DNA from: Murinocardiopsis flavida
Lineage (GTDB): Bacteria; Actinomycetota; Actinomycetes; Streptosporangiales; Streptosporangiaceae
DNA length: 64,000 nt
Direction of reading: 5' to 3'
Assembly: GCF_003014485.1 (NCBI RefSeq)
Contig: NZ_PYGA01000024.1
Span: forward strand, 1-64,000
In this document: positions 23,153 to 32,070 of the stretch, one piece after another
Numbering within the stretch: the first letter of the stretch is position 1
Layout: each line of letters begins with the position of its first letter
Program-made: the position numbers and the translations under genes
The notes under the pieces: model-generated
Databases searched by the model: none
The model's input: only the letters and a program-made list of their open reading frames with translations
What the model was told of the DNA's origin: nothing

Positions 23153-26056
23153 TCATGTCTCCGTTCGGGTGAGGCGCGCCGTGACGGCCGCTGCAATGGT
23201 GGTGAGGGTGGGTGCGCCGCGGTCGCCCGTCAGCTCGGCTGCGGTCAGGGTTTTCAGTTCGGGGTGGAGGAGTTGCAGGCGGCTGCGCAGCCCCATGAGG
23301 GACAGGGAATCGAGCCCCGCGTCGGTCAGGTCCCCGTCATCGGGAATGTGTGCACCGCGCTGCTGCGGGAGCGCGGTGTCGAGCAGCACGCGCACCGCTG
23401 CGATCACCGCGTCGTGGTCGTGGCGTTCGACGGCCTGGACCAGCACCGCCGCCGTGTCGATCGGGGCTGGTCGGGGTCCGGGGCGCGACCACGCGTGCGG
23501 AGGCAGCGCCACCACGGGGCGCATCGCGGGGGTGGGGAAGTGGGGTATGAGGCCGCGGGTGTAGGTGTGGGCCAGCGTGCGCAGCAGGGCGGTGTGCTCG
23601 TCGGTGGCGGGGTCGCCGCAGGCCAGTACTGAAGGTTCGCCGTGGGCGGGCCGCTGGGTCAGGGTCGCGGCCAGGGACGGGGCGAGCACGGGGTGGGCGC
23701 CGATCTCGATGACTAGTAGGTCGTGGTCCCCGGCCTGGCCGAGGCTGGTGTCGATAGCTTGCATCGCCGCATGCAGCTGCACCGGCGCCCGGAGCTGCAA
23801 CCCCCAGTACCTCGCGCCCAGTTCGGATCCCGCGACCGGGGTCGCGGTCCCCGGCGACCAGAGGACGGGGGTGGTGGTGTCGCGGGGGGCGAGTCCGTCC
23901 AGGCGCTCGGTGAGCCGGTGCGCGTGGCGATTCAGCACCGGGGAGTGGGCCGGGGGCGCACCGGGGACCTCTTTCGCCCAGATCCCGGCGGCGTCCAGGC
24001 GGGCGCGCAGGGCCGCGAGGTCGTCATGCCCGCCGGAGAACACCGCGAACGCGGGCCCGTTGACGGCGGCGAGGGTGACCTGCGATGTGCGGGCGATGCC
24101 GGCGGCACGATCGGCGGGGAGGTCGGTGGCGAGCATCCCGCCTTCGTCGGCGGCCTGGGCCAGCAGCGCGGAGCGCTCGGCCGCCACCCGCGCCGTGTCG
24201 TCCAAGGTGAGTGCGCCCGCGGTGTGGGCGGCGGCGACCTCGCCCAGGCTGTGGCCCAGCACCACATCGGGGACCACACCCCAGGCGGCCAGCAGCGCGG
24301 TCAGCGCGATCTGGTGGGCGACCAGCGCCGGATGCGCCACGGTGAGGTCGAGGGCGTCCTCGGGGGCGGGGGTGCGGCGGTGCCGGTCCAGGGCGGCGCG
24401 GGCGCTGCCCGCCGCTGCGGCGAACACGGGCTCCATGGTGGTGAGGCGGGCCCCCATACCGGGGGAGTGGGCGCCGTGCCCGGCGTAGACGAACACGACC
24501 GTGGGACGACGCTCCGCGGTGCGGGGTCCGATGAGGGCGGGGTGGGCCCGCCCGGCGGCCGCGGCCTCCAGCGCGGCGGCCAGCTCGCCGGTACCGGTGG
24601 CGACCACGACCGCGCGCTCGGGCAGGTGGTCGCGGCGGTGCACCGCGGTGGCCGCCACCGCGGCCAGACCCGCCGTGCACGCGGGCGGGTCGGTGAGTGC
24701 TGCGGCCCACCGGGCGGCGGTTGCGGCCAGCGCACCGTCGGGCGCGGAGATCGGCACCGCCACCGCCCGGTCCCCGTCCTCGGCACCGGTGACCGGGTCG
24801 GGGTCGGGTGCCGGGGTGTGTTCGATGATGACGTGGGCGTTGGTGCCGCCTAGGCCGAACGCCGACACCCCGGCCACCCGCACGCCCTCGCGCTCGGGCC
24901 AGGGTCGCAGGCGCGTGGCGACCTCCAGCCCGAAGCGGCTCAGCGCCGGGAGCGGGTGCGTGTGGTGCGGGGTCGGGGGGATCTGGCCGTGCTCGGCCGC
25001 CAGGACCACGGCGATCAGCGACACGATCCCCGCCGCCCCCTCAAGGTGCCCGAGGGTGGCTTTGACCGAGCCCACCACCAGGCGGTCGCTGTCCGGGCGG
25101 TGCCGTCCCAGGACCGCGCCGAGCGCGGAGGCTTCGACGGCGTCACCCTCACGGGTGGCGGTGCCGTGCGCTTGCACGTACCCCACCGCCGCCGGGTCCC
25201 GGCCGGATTCGGCGTAGGCGCGGCGCAGCACCGCGATCTGCCCGTCCCGTCCCGGTCGGGCCAGGCCGCCCGGGGAGCGGCCGTCGGAGCTGAGCGCGCT
25301 GGCGGCCACCACGGCGCGGACCCGCGCGCCCCGCTTGGCGGCGTGCTCGGCCGATTCCAGCACCACGACCCCGGCGCCCTCGCCGCGGACGAACCCCTCC
25401 GCGGCGGCGTCGAAGGGGCGGCACCGGCCGCCGGGGGCGATGACCCCGGAGGTCTCGAACATCCGCGTATGGGCGTCCATGCCGAGCCAGTTGACGCCGG
25501 CGACGATCGCGAGGTCGACTTCCCCGGCGGCCAGCGCCCGGCGGGCGCGGTGCAGCGCGACCAGCGACGCCGAACAGGCCGCGTTGACCACCTCGGCCCC
25601 GCCGCGCAGGTCGAACGCCCAACTCAGGCGGTTGGCGAGCATGCTGGGCAGGGCACCCGCGGTGTCGACCATGGTGGTGCCGTAGGAGCCCATGCGCAGG
25701 ATCACCTGGTCCGGGCAGGACGACCCCACCCACACCCCGGTCAGGGAGCCGCGCAGGCTTGACGGCGCGATCCCGGCATCCTGGAGCGCTTCCTCGGCGG
25801 TTTCGAGCAGGACCTGCTGCTGGGGGTCCATTGCCGCAACCTCGTCCGCCGTCAGCCCGAAGTGCGCGGCGTCCACCGTCAGGTCGTCGGGGCGCAGGAT
25901 CCCGGCGGGCAGCACCGGGGCGCGCGGGTGGTCCGGTGCGGGGTCGGTGATGAGGTCGCGGCCCTGGGCCAGCGCCGCCCAGAACTGCTGCGGGGTGGTG
26001 ATCGCGCCGGGCAGGCGGCACGCCATGCCGGTGATCGCGACGCGGGTCCCGGTCAC
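23153..26056 (-). CDS. Single-module type I polyketide synthase, KS-AT-ACP
   Basis: The 967-aa protein has a ketosynthase with the Cys-His-His triad (Cys161 in NAACSAS, His297 in QAHGTATREGD, His337 in LGHLEGAAG). An acyltransferase follows with Ser603 in GHSLGEVAAAH, then an acyl carrier protein with the phosphopantetheine Ser in DAGLDSLSLMGL. No ketoreductase, dehydratase, enoylreductase or thioesterase is present. Around the KS Cys the usual DTACSSS reads NAACSAS; the AT opening reads YAGHGAHSPGMG; and the specificity motif reads PPAHS rather than HAFH or YASH, so the extender unit cannot be assigned. GTG 26056 follows GGAGGG and overlaps the methyltransferase stop as GTGA. Confidence 0.92.
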   Translation of the reverse strand: MTGTRVAITGMACRLPGAITTPQQFWAALAQGRDLITDPAPDHPRAPVLPAGILRPDDLTVDAAHFGLTADEVAAMDPQQQVLLETAEEALQDAGIAPSSLRGSLTGVWVGSSCPDQVILRMGSYGTTMVDTAGALPSMLANRLSWAFDLRGGAEVVNAACSASLVALHRARRALAAGEVDLAIVAGVNWLGMDAHTRMFETSGVIAPGGRCRPFDAAAEGFVRGEGAGVVVLESAEHAAKRGARVRAVVAASALSSDGRSPGGLARPGRDGQIAVLRRAYAESGRDPAAVGYVQAHGTATREGDAVEASALGAVLGRHRPDSDRLVVGSVKATLGHLEGAAGIVSLIAVVLAAEHGQIPPTPHHTHPLPALSRFGLEVATRLRPWPEREGVRVAGVSAFGLGGTNAHVIIEHTPAPDPDPVTGAEDGDRAVAVPISAPDGALAATAARWAAALTDPPACTAGLAAVAATAVHRRDHLPERAVVVATGTGELAAALEAAAAGRAHPALIGPRTAERRPTVVFVYAGHGAHSPGMGARLTTMEPVFAAAAGSARAALDRHRRTPAPEDALDLTVAHPALVAHQIALTALLAAWGVVPDVVLGHSLGEVAAAHTAGALTLDDTARVAAERSALLAQAADEGGMLATDLPADRAAGIARTSQVTLAAVNGPAFAVFSGGHDDLAALRARLDAAGIWAKEVPGAPPAHSPVLNRHAHRLTERLDGLAPRDTTTPVLWSPGTATPVAGSELGARYWGLQLRAPVQLHAAMQAIDTSLGQAGDHDLLVIEIGAHPVLAPSLAATLTQRPAHGEPSVLACGDPATDEHTALLRTLAHTYTRGLIPHFPTPAMRPVVALPPHAWSRPGPRPAPIDTAAVLVQAVERHDHDAVIAAVRVLLDTALPQQRGAHIPDDGDLTDAGLDSLSLMGLRSRLQLLHPELKTLTAAELTGDRGAPTLTTIAAAVTARLTRTET

Positions 26057-26739
26057 CGCACCGCCCTCCACACCGCGACCGACCCGTGCAGGGTGAGGCG
26101 GACCCGGCGGAAGTGGCCGCGCAGCACCGCTTCCAGGTCCTCACGGGTATCCGCGGTGTTGTCGAACCATCCGCGCTTGTTGTAGTTGTCCATGGCGCGC
26201 GGCCCGTACCGGGTGGGGCGCACCCCCGCCCCGCCCGCCAGGATCGCGGCCCCGCCGAAGACCCCGTCGAAGCGCAGGGCGCGGGCGGCTTCGGCGACGA
26301 GCGCGGCCTTGCCGCGGATCCCAGGGACGTCTTCGCTGGGCAGGGTGTGCATGACCATGCACGCGACCACGGAGTCGAGGCTGCCCGGCTCCACCGGCCA
26401 CGGGGCGAGCGCATCGGCAAGGTGGGTGCGCACGCTTGCCTCCGAGCGCAGCCGCGCTTCGGCCACGCGCAGCGGGCCGGGGTGGACGTCGAGCAGGTGC
26501 AGGACCTCGGGCCGCGCGAACTGCGGCAACCGCCGGAGGAAGTGGCCGTTGCCGGGCCCGACCTCCAGGTGGTGGCGGCCGACGCACTCGCGGTACAGCC
26601 GGTGCAGCACCGCGTTGGGGATGCCCCACAGGTACGGGTGGCTGAGGCGGATCACCAGCGGGGTATAGGCGAAACGCAGGTTGCCGGGGCTGTACAGGCG
26701 GCCGTTGGAGGATGGCGGGAGCGGACCGTTGTCGGGCAT
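26053..26739 (-). CDS. Class I SAM-dependent methyltransferase
   Basis: The 228-aa protein has motif I HHLEVGPGNGHFLRRLP and post-I VLHLLDVHPGPLRVA, with DSVVACMVMHTLPSEDVPGI as the motif IV region, a standard small-molecule methyltransferase layout. ATG 26739 follows GGAGG with 7-nt spacing. It sits between the flavin monooxygenase and the polyketide synthase and is coupled to the latter, so it probably methylates the polyketide or an intermediate. Confidence 0.82.
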   Translation of the reverse strand: MPDNGPLPPSSNGRLYSPGNLRFAYTPLVIRLSHPYLWGIPNAVLHRLYRECVGRHHLEVGPGNGHFLRRLPQFARPEVLHLLDVHPGPLRVAEARLRSEASVRTHLADALAPWPVEPGSLDSVVACMVMHTLPSEDVPGIRGKAALVAEAARALRFDGVFGGAAILAGGAGVRPTRYGPRAMDNYNKRGWFDNTADTREDLEAVLRGHFRRVRLTLHGSVAVWRAVR

Positions 26740-26785
26740 GGCGGAGCCTCCTGTGGGGGTGGGGAGGGCGGGGCGGTGGTGCGTC

Positions 26786-28024
26786 TCAGACCGGCAGGAG
26801 CCAGTCGGCGAATGAGGTCGGGTTGTCCAGGGCGGCGATCCACCGGTCGGCCAGCGCGGGATCGGCGGCGGCTCGGGCGGCCATCGCCATGACCTCCGGC
26901 GGCAGCGCGCCGGAGTGGAAACCCACCACCATGTCCACCAGAGACCGCAGCGCGCGCCCGTGCACCTGCCAGTAGGCGTCGAAGGTGTCGTCCATGAACG
27001 CCTGGTCGAAAGCGCCTCCGGTGCGGGCGCGGCCGACGATCTGCTCCCCGTACACCGCGGCCATGATGGTCGAGGCCATCCAGCCCTGCCCGGAACCGGG
27101 GTCGACGTCGAGCAGGGTGTCGCCCAGCCCCAGCACCGGGACGCCGCAGGGCAGCCAGCCGACCGGGCGCCGCACGGCCGGTACCACCCGGGTGTGCACG
27201 GGCGGGGACTGCGGCACCGCCGCGCGGCACCGCTCGGCGACACCGGGGGCGAACTCCCGCAGCCGGTCGGCCAGTTCGCCCGTCAGGTCGACTTCGCGCG
27301 TCAGGTCGGCGTGGCGCTTCTCGTAGCCCGGCCAGCAGTCGAACGCCCCGCCGGCCGCGCCGATCATCAGGACCGCGTGGGCGGGGCCGTGCGCGGTCAG
27401 GGTCGGCACCACGAACACTTCGCCGTGCGGGGTGCTGAGCACGGTGGTGTCGGCCGCGCCGGGGGCGACGTCGTGCAGGACGAGCTGGGTGGTGGCGCGG
27501 CTGCGCACAACCGAGGTCCGGCGGCCGGGGTCGGTGCGGAAGAGCTGGCCCAAATCGCCGCTGCCGACCGCGATGACGATCAAGTCGTAGCGGCCCAGGC
27601 GCCCGAACCCGTTCACGTCGTCGAGTGTCACGCCGCGGGTGTAGATCGTGCCGCCCCGGTCCTCCAGCGCCTCCAACCAGTCAGAGCGCTTGATCCGCGG
27701 ATCCACCGCAATCCCCCCGGCCCTGGGCAGGTGCCCGGTGAACTCCAGCTCACCGTGCTCGGCAGTGCTGATCGCCAGGCTCACCGACCGGAACGCCGGG
27801 GCGACCCCGAGGGGGGAGGGGGACTCGCTCGACCAGAAGTCGAGCCCGGCCGCACGCTCGGCCCGCAGCGTAGTGGGCAGCGTGAGCTGAGTCAGCACCC
27901 CGGGCCCGCGCCGGATCTCCGCCGGGGTCTGCTGGCTGAACAACTCGACGTCGATACCCCGGCCGCGCAGGCCATGGGCGAGCATCAGCGCCGATTGCCC
28001 CGAGCCGACGACCATCACCTTCAT
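26786..28024 (-). CDS. Styrene/indole monooxygenase (StyA)-like flavoprotein
   Basis: The 412-aa protein starts MKVMVVGSGQSALMLAHGLR, an FAD-binding Rossmann motif with the GxGxSA pattern of StyA-type oxygenases. RYDLIVIAVGSGDLGQLF and GVPVLGLGDTLLDVDPGSGQGWM are the second and third conserved blocks. StyA enzymes use reduced FAD from a separate reductase to epoxidise alkenes or hydroxylate indole. No StyB-like reductase is nearby. The gene overlaps the GTPase gene by 4 nt and lies 46 nt from the methyltransferase gene. It is likely an oxidative tailoring enzyme of the polyketide pathway. Confidence 0.75.
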   Translation of the reverse strand: MKVMVVGSGQSALMLAHGLRGRGIDVELFSQQTPAEIRRGPGVLTQLTLPTTLRAERAAGLDFWSSESPSPLGVAPAFRSVSLAISTAEHGELEFTGHLPRAGGIAVDPRIKRSDWLEALEDRGGTIYTRGVTLDDVNGFGRLGRYDLIVIAVGSGDLGQLFRTDPGRRTSVVRSRATTQLVLHDVAPGAADTTVLSTPHGEVFVVPTLTAHGPAHAVLMIGAAGGAFDCWPGYEKRHADLTREVDLTGELADRLREFAPGVAERCRAAVPQSPPVHTRVVPAVRRPVGWLPCGVPVLGLGDTLLDVDPGSGQGWMASTIMAAVYGEQIVGRARTGGAFDQAFMDDTFDAYWQVHGRALRSLVDMVVGFHSGALPPEVMAMAARAAADPALADRWIAALDNPTSFADWLLPV

Positions 28025-28611
28025 CGCGCCGCCCCTTCGGTGACCGCGCTTGACGCGGCGGCCTCGCCCCTATGAATGGCGTAACGCAGCAGTTCGCGCA
28101 GCGCACCGACGACGCTGGCGCGGTTGCGCACGTCGCACACCACGATCTGCACGGTCTCCGGCAGGTCCAGGAGCTGGCGCACGCGGGCGGTCTCGGGGAT
28201 CGCAACGCCGTCGAGGTCATTGATCAGCACCACGTACGGGGTGCCGTGCTGTTCCAGCAGGGTGACAGCCTCGTAAGCGGAGGCGACCTGGGCCGGGTGG
28301 GCGAGCACGATCGCGCCGGCGGCGCCGCGCAGCAGGTCGTCCCACATGAAGGAGAAATCGATCCTCGCCGGGGCACCGAACAAGGCCAGCGTCAAGCCGG
28401 CGTTGAGGGCCGTGCGCCCGAAGTCCATCGGCACGGCGATCGACACGGCGGTGGGCGGGTCGTCATCGTCATCGACGAGGCGCATGCGGTCCTCCGTGCG
28501 CACCGGCGGGATATCGGACACGGCGCCGATGAGCGTGGTCTTTCCGGCGCCTGAGGCACCGGCCACCACGATCTTCACCGCCTCGGGAGTTTCAGAGGTT
28601 TTCCAGTTCAC
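28021..28611 (-). CDS. CvnD-like small GTPase (conservon fragment)
   Basis: The 196-aa protein has P-loop VVAGASGAGKTTLIGAV, then MDFGR, LFGAPARIDFSFMWDDLL and LINDLDG, matching the G-boxes of the CvnD GTPases of Streptomyces conservons. The G3 block usually reads LFGTPGQDRF; here the Gln is replaced (GAPARID), which may weaken GTP hydrolysis. GTG 28611 overlaps the DUF742 gene by 20 nt. In full conservons CvnD is membrane-tethered and works with CvnA (sensor), CvnB (roadblock) and CvnC. Confidence 0.85.
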   Translation of the reverse strand: MNWKTSETPEAVKIVVAGASGAGKTTLIGAVSDIPPVRTEDRMRLVDDDDDPPTAVSIAVPMDFGRTALNAGLTLALFGAPARIDFSFMWDDLLRGAAGAIVLAHPAQVASAYEAVTLLEQHGTPYVVLINDLDGVAIPETARVRQLLDLPETVQIVVCDVRNRASVVGALRELLRYAIHRGEAAASSAVTEGAAR

Positions 28612-28945
28612 GCAGCACTCTCCCCAGGGTGTCTCGGCTCGGATGGGCGGGCCCCATGTCCAGGAGTTGTGCGCGGACCAGGTCGGAGATCAGGGGCCTC
28701 ACGACGCCACGCGGCATGGCCGTGCGGATCACCAGGTCCATGGCGATGATGGGTTCGCCGGCGGCGCGGCACGTGTCGTACAGGGCGCCGTGCCAGTCCG
28801 ACAGGTCCGGGCGGGGCGCCGCGGGGCGGCGCACCCACACCATGGAGTGGTCAACGACGAGGATCCGGGGGCAGTCGTCGCCGGGGGCGCGCCGCAGGTG
28901 CAGTCCGGGCGTGCGCTTGGGCAGATCCAGATCGAGGTCGTTCAT
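28592..28945 (-). CDS. DUF742 (CvnC-like) protein
   Basis: The 117-aa protein has a basic helical middle and the region EPIIAMDLVIRTAMPRGVVR PLISDL, which corresponds to DUF742, the CvnC component of conservons (winged-helix-like). ATG 28945 follows GGAGG. It is the first gene of the long - strand operon with CvnD. The expected CvnA kinase-like and CvnB roadblock genes are absent upstream, where the next gene is a divergent HAD hydrolase. Confidence 0.75.
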   Translation of the reverse strand: MNDLDLDLPKRTPGLHLRRAPGDDCPRILVVDHSMVWVRRPAAPRPDLSDWHGALYDTCRAAGEPIIAMDLVIRTAMPRGVVRPLISDLVRAQLLDMGPAHPSRDTLGRVLRELENL

Positions 28946-29220
28946 CGAAGCCTCCGGGTGCGGCGCGGCTGGGGGCCGGGGGGCCGCCGCCGATCGCGGC
29001 GCGCGAAGCGTCGCCCGCGCGGGAAGAAGAGGAAGAACATGGGGCCGAGTGTCGAAGGCCGTCGGCCGAAGGGCCATCCACCGGGAGAGGGGCGCCGGCC
29101 CACAGCGGGATGGACCGGGGACGCACAATCTGCTACACGGCGGCCGCCTCGGGCGGGTCGTCGCCCGGATGGGACAGTAGGTAGCGGTGCCCGTCCACCC
29201 GATCGAGGAAGTTGCGCCTG

Positions 29221-29865
29221 ATGATCCGCTCTGTCGTCTTCGACGTCGGCGAGACCCTGATCGACGACACGAGGGAATGGAACCGGTGGGCGGACTGGAT
29301 CGGCGTCCCGCACCACACGTTCTCCGCGGTCCTCGGCGCCGTCGTCTCCCAGGGGCGCAACAACGCCGAGACGTTTGCGTACTTCCGGCCGGGCGGCTTC
29401 GACCGGCTTGCCGAGTTGCAGCGCCGCGAGGCGGCCGGCGTCGGGGAGCTCATCGAGGACCAGGACCTGTACCCGGACGTGCGCCCCGCGCTGAGCCGCT
29501 TGCGCGAACGCGGCGTGTGGGTCGGGGTCGCGGGCAACCAGACGGCCCGCGCGGCTGCGCTGTTGAGAGGGCTGGATCTGCCCGCCGACGCGATCGCGAC
29601 CTCAGGCGAATGGGGCGTCATCAAGCCCCACCGGGAATTCTTCGCGCGGGTCATCGCGATGGCCCCGGGAGAGCCCGACGAGATCGTCTACGTCGGCGAC
29701 CACCGGGATCAGGACATCATCCCCGCGCGCGCGGCCGGGCTAGGGGCCGTCCTCATCCGCCGCGGGCCCTGGGGCCACCTGTGGGCCGACGACCCCGCGG
29801 TCACCTCCCAAGCCCAGGTGATCGACTCCCTCACCGAACTTCCGGACCTCCTTCGCCCGCAGTGA
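29221..29865 (+). CDS. HAD-superfamily hydrolase
   Basis: The 214-aa protein starts MIRSVVFDVGETL; motif I is DxGxT, so the second Asp of the usual DxDxT is Gly, as in several HAD subgroups. Motif II/III regions are WVGVAGNQTARAAALLRGL and GVIKPHREFF, and motif IV is VYVGDHRDQDIIPARAAGL. It is probably a phosphatase or dehalogenase-type enzyme of unknown substrate. ATG 29221 is preferred to TTG 29212, which has no spacing from GAGGAA. The 3' end overlaps the convergent HTH/TPR gene by 35 nt. Confidence 0.85.
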   Translation: MIRSVVFDVGETLIDDTREWNRWADWIGVPHHTFSAVLGAVVSQGRNNAETFAYFRPGGFDRLAELQRREAAGVGELIEDQDLYPDVRPALSRLRERGVWVGVAGNQTARAAALLRGLDLPADAIATSGEWGVIKPHREFFARVIAMAPGEPDEIVYVGDHRDQDIIPARAAGLGAVLIRRGPWGHLWADDPAVTSQAQVIDSLTELPDLLRPQ

Positions 29866-31138
29866 CCGCCAGGAAGCCCGCCGCATGCGCGAACGTCCGC
29901 GCCGACTCCGACCCGGAACCCTCGGCCCTGGCCAGAGCAGCCAGGACAGCACGCACGTCGGGGTGAAGCCGGACGTGTTCGGGCGCGATCCTGTGCGCCT
30001 CCTCCAGCGCGTCCAGTGCGGACTCGCGACGGTCGGTGAGCAGGTGGGCGCGCGCAAGGTCGATGTGGAAATGCGACCGCCGCTCCGCGGGGATGGAAAG
30101 CGAGGGAACCCAGCCGGCGGCCGCCGCCAACGCCCGCTCCGGTGAGTCCAGACCCAATTCGAGAGTGACCTCGTGGATCCGCACCGATCCCGGACCGAAG
30201 GCCGTACCGTCATAGACCGCCTCATCGACCCGCCGGGCGACGGCGTGGGTCTCGGCCAGGTGGTCTCGGGCGCGCCCGCCCGCTCCGGCGCGCGCCGCGA
30301 GCACCGCCGCCCGCATGTGCAGCGCCCCGTACGCCGCGGCAGCCCGAACCGAATCACCGGGTTGGACACCGCCGGCGGCCCGCTCCAGCATTCGACGCCC
30401 GTCCTCGAAGCCGCTCGATGCGAAGAAGACCTCTGCGCGGACGTACTGTGCGGCCGCGCGGGTGCATGGGTCCTCGGCCTGCTCGCTCGCCCACAGCATC
30501 ACCTGGATGATCCGCGCCGAGAGGTCGTAGGCCCCGTTCTTGTCCGCGACCGCATCGGCGGCCCGGTAGCACTGCACCAGGAGTCGGGCGATCTCATATC
30601 GGCGGGCGCCTTGCTGGCGCTCCAGGGCTCGGGTCAGCTCAGGAATCAGTAACGGCAACCGAGACGTGACCTGCGCATACCGGGAGTTCAGGCGGTGGCC
30701 GACCACCTCGGACACGGCCGTTCGTAGAGCGGGCATCGGGCGGACCGGGCCGTCGTCGGGCAGGTCGTAGACGGCCACGAGCCGGCGCAGCGCTGCGGTC
30801 TCGGGAGGCTCGGCTCCCGCGGAGGTCGGCTCGTGGGGGACCAGTGCACCGAGCCGGTGCAGAGCGCGGCGCGCTTTGGCGAGATCGTGCACCGGTTTGC
30901 CCGCTTCCAGTCGGGAGACCGTGCTCGGGCCGAGACCCGTGATCAGCGCGATCCTCTCCTGGGTGATGTCGACCTGGGCGCGCAGCATCTGCACCACCCG
31001 GACCAGGTCGAGGTCGGCCACCGCGCGAGCGACCCCAGGGCGCTGCCAGAACCCGGACGGCACACACCGGCACGTCGTGCCGATCTCGCGGCCGCACACC
31101 GGACAGGACATCGGTGGGTCGGGGAGCGGAGGTTGCAT
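29831..31138 (-). CDS. XRE-family HTH regulator with TPR-like C-terminus
   Basis: The protein is about 435 aa. Near the N-terminus MSCPVCGREIGTTCRC looks like a small zinc-binding knuckle. VDITQERIALITGLGPSTVS RLEAGK is an XRE helix-turn-helix (about residues 58-85). The rest is alpha-helical and TPR-like (for example ALDALEEAHRIAPEHVRLHP). This is the architecture of actinomycete HTH-TPR regulators that respond to small signals. The start is ATG 31138 or ATG 31108-31111; neither has a strong ribosome binding site. The 270 bp upstream (31142-31412) show no further gene. Confidence 0.75.
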   Translation of the reverse strand: MQPPLPDPPMSCPVCGREIGTTCRCVPSGFWQRPGVARAVADLDLVRVVQMLRAQVDITQERIALITGLGPSTVSRLEAGKPVHDLAKARRALHRLGALVPHEPTSAGAEPPETAALRRLVAVYDLPDDGPVRPMPALRTAVSEVVGHRLNSRYAQVTSRLPLLIPELTRALERQQGARRYEIARLLVQCYRAADAVADKNGAYDLSARIIQVMLWASEQAEDPCTRAAAQYVRAEVFFASSGFEDGRRMLERAAGGVQPGDSVRAAAAYGALHMRAAVLAARAGAGGRARDHLAETHAVARRVDEAVYDGTAFGPGSVRIHEVTLELGLDSPERALAAAAGWVPSLSIPAERRSHFHIDLARAHLLTDRRESALDALEEAHRIAPEHVRLHPDVRAVLAALARAEGSGSESARTFAHAAGFLAVTAGEGGPEVR

Positions 31139-31412
31139 CAAGCCCGCCAGGGTTCTGGTGTGGAAGACCGCCGGCCCCGGGGAGGGGGTGGGGTCGGGCG
31201 GTCGTTTGCGGGGTGCCGCCCGCCCGGGGATGCGGCGGGCGGCACTCGCCCCAGGCGCCCCCTCGTGGGTCCTGGGGTCCGCGCGCCGCTCCCCCCGCAG
31301 GCAGCGCGCGGAGCATGGTGGTCAGCGCGGGGCAGGAGGCGGTCCCGTCTGTGGCGCGTCGGGGTGACGAGTCGCAAGAGTGAGGAGTACCCCGCAAGGG
31401 GTCTCGGGATGC

Positions 31413-31868
31413 TTATGCCGCAAGGGTGTCCTCAAGGTTGCCCTCCCCTTTCCGAAGCTCGAATCCAACCTGGGTACGGCCTGGTGAGGAGCTGATGGTC
31501 CACGCGTCGGCGATTGCCACGACCAGGCTCAAACCGTAACCGCCTTCAGCCTCGGCAAATGGGCTGATAAGGCACGGGAGCGGTGCGGTCGGTTTTTCAG
31601 GCCGCGGCCCGGTGTCGGCGACCACGACTAGCACGGCGTCTGTTCTCACCGCGACGGTGACCGTGTAAGCCCCGTACTCGTCGCCGCTTCTGGAATGTCT
31701 GACGGCATTGGTGGCCAGCTCAGAGACGAGCAGGCTCAGAACGTCGGCCCGGTCGCCAGTCAGCCTGGAGACAGCAACTGCCCATTCACGGGCTACTGCC
31801 ACGCCACCTGGGACGCCGGCGAACGCGACCTCGTACACGCTCGGCGGGCACTGCATCGTCACCACCAT
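31413..31868 (-). CDS. RsbW/SpoIIAB-like ATP-binding protein of a WhiJ-type locus
   Basis: The 151-aa protein is a GHKL ATPase: N-box LLVSELATNAVRHS, G1 box VVVADTGPRP and G2 box GGYGLSLVVAIAD. Small ATPases of this type stand next to XRE-DUF5753 and DUF397 genes at many WhiJ-like loci in actinomycetes. Start 31868 is supported by GAGGTGA 8 nt upstream. It is divergent from the XRE gene at 32071. Confidence 0.85.
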   Translation of the reverse strand: MVVTMQCPPSVYEVAFAGVPGGVAVAREWAVAVSRLTGDRADVLSLLVSELATNAVRHSRSGDEYGAYTVTVAVRTDAVLVVVADTGPRPEKPTAPLPCLISPFAEAEGGYGLSLVVAIADAWTISSSPGRTQVGFELRKGEGNLEDTLAA

Positions 31869-31953
31869 CTTGAATCACCTCAACTTGGGGTTGATTCCGT
31901 TGAGACGCTAATCCGTGAGAAACATCTCGTTAGGGTGAGAGTATGTACACGCG

Positions 31954-31967
31954 TAGTCGCTAGTCGC
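31954..31967. promoter_or_regulatory. Tandem TAGTCGC repeat in the divergent promoter region
   Basis: TAGTCGC occurs twice in direct tandem and is followed by AAGTAGTACGAG. It lies midway between the divergently transcribed ATPase and XRE regulator genes and may be the regulator's binding site. Confidence 0.35.
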
Positions 31968-32070
31968 AAGTAGTACGAGGGAATTATTCCTCAGGACTAT
32001 ATGCGGGAGTTGGTTCCACGGGGTTGGATGGGGGAGACTGGGACGTACTCAACTCTCCTGGAGGTTCCCT

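Noticed and set aside
22274-24853. Long + strand frames opposite the PKS operon
   Set aside because: Antisense shadows of the KS-AT-ACP and NTF2-like genes without any recognisable domain.
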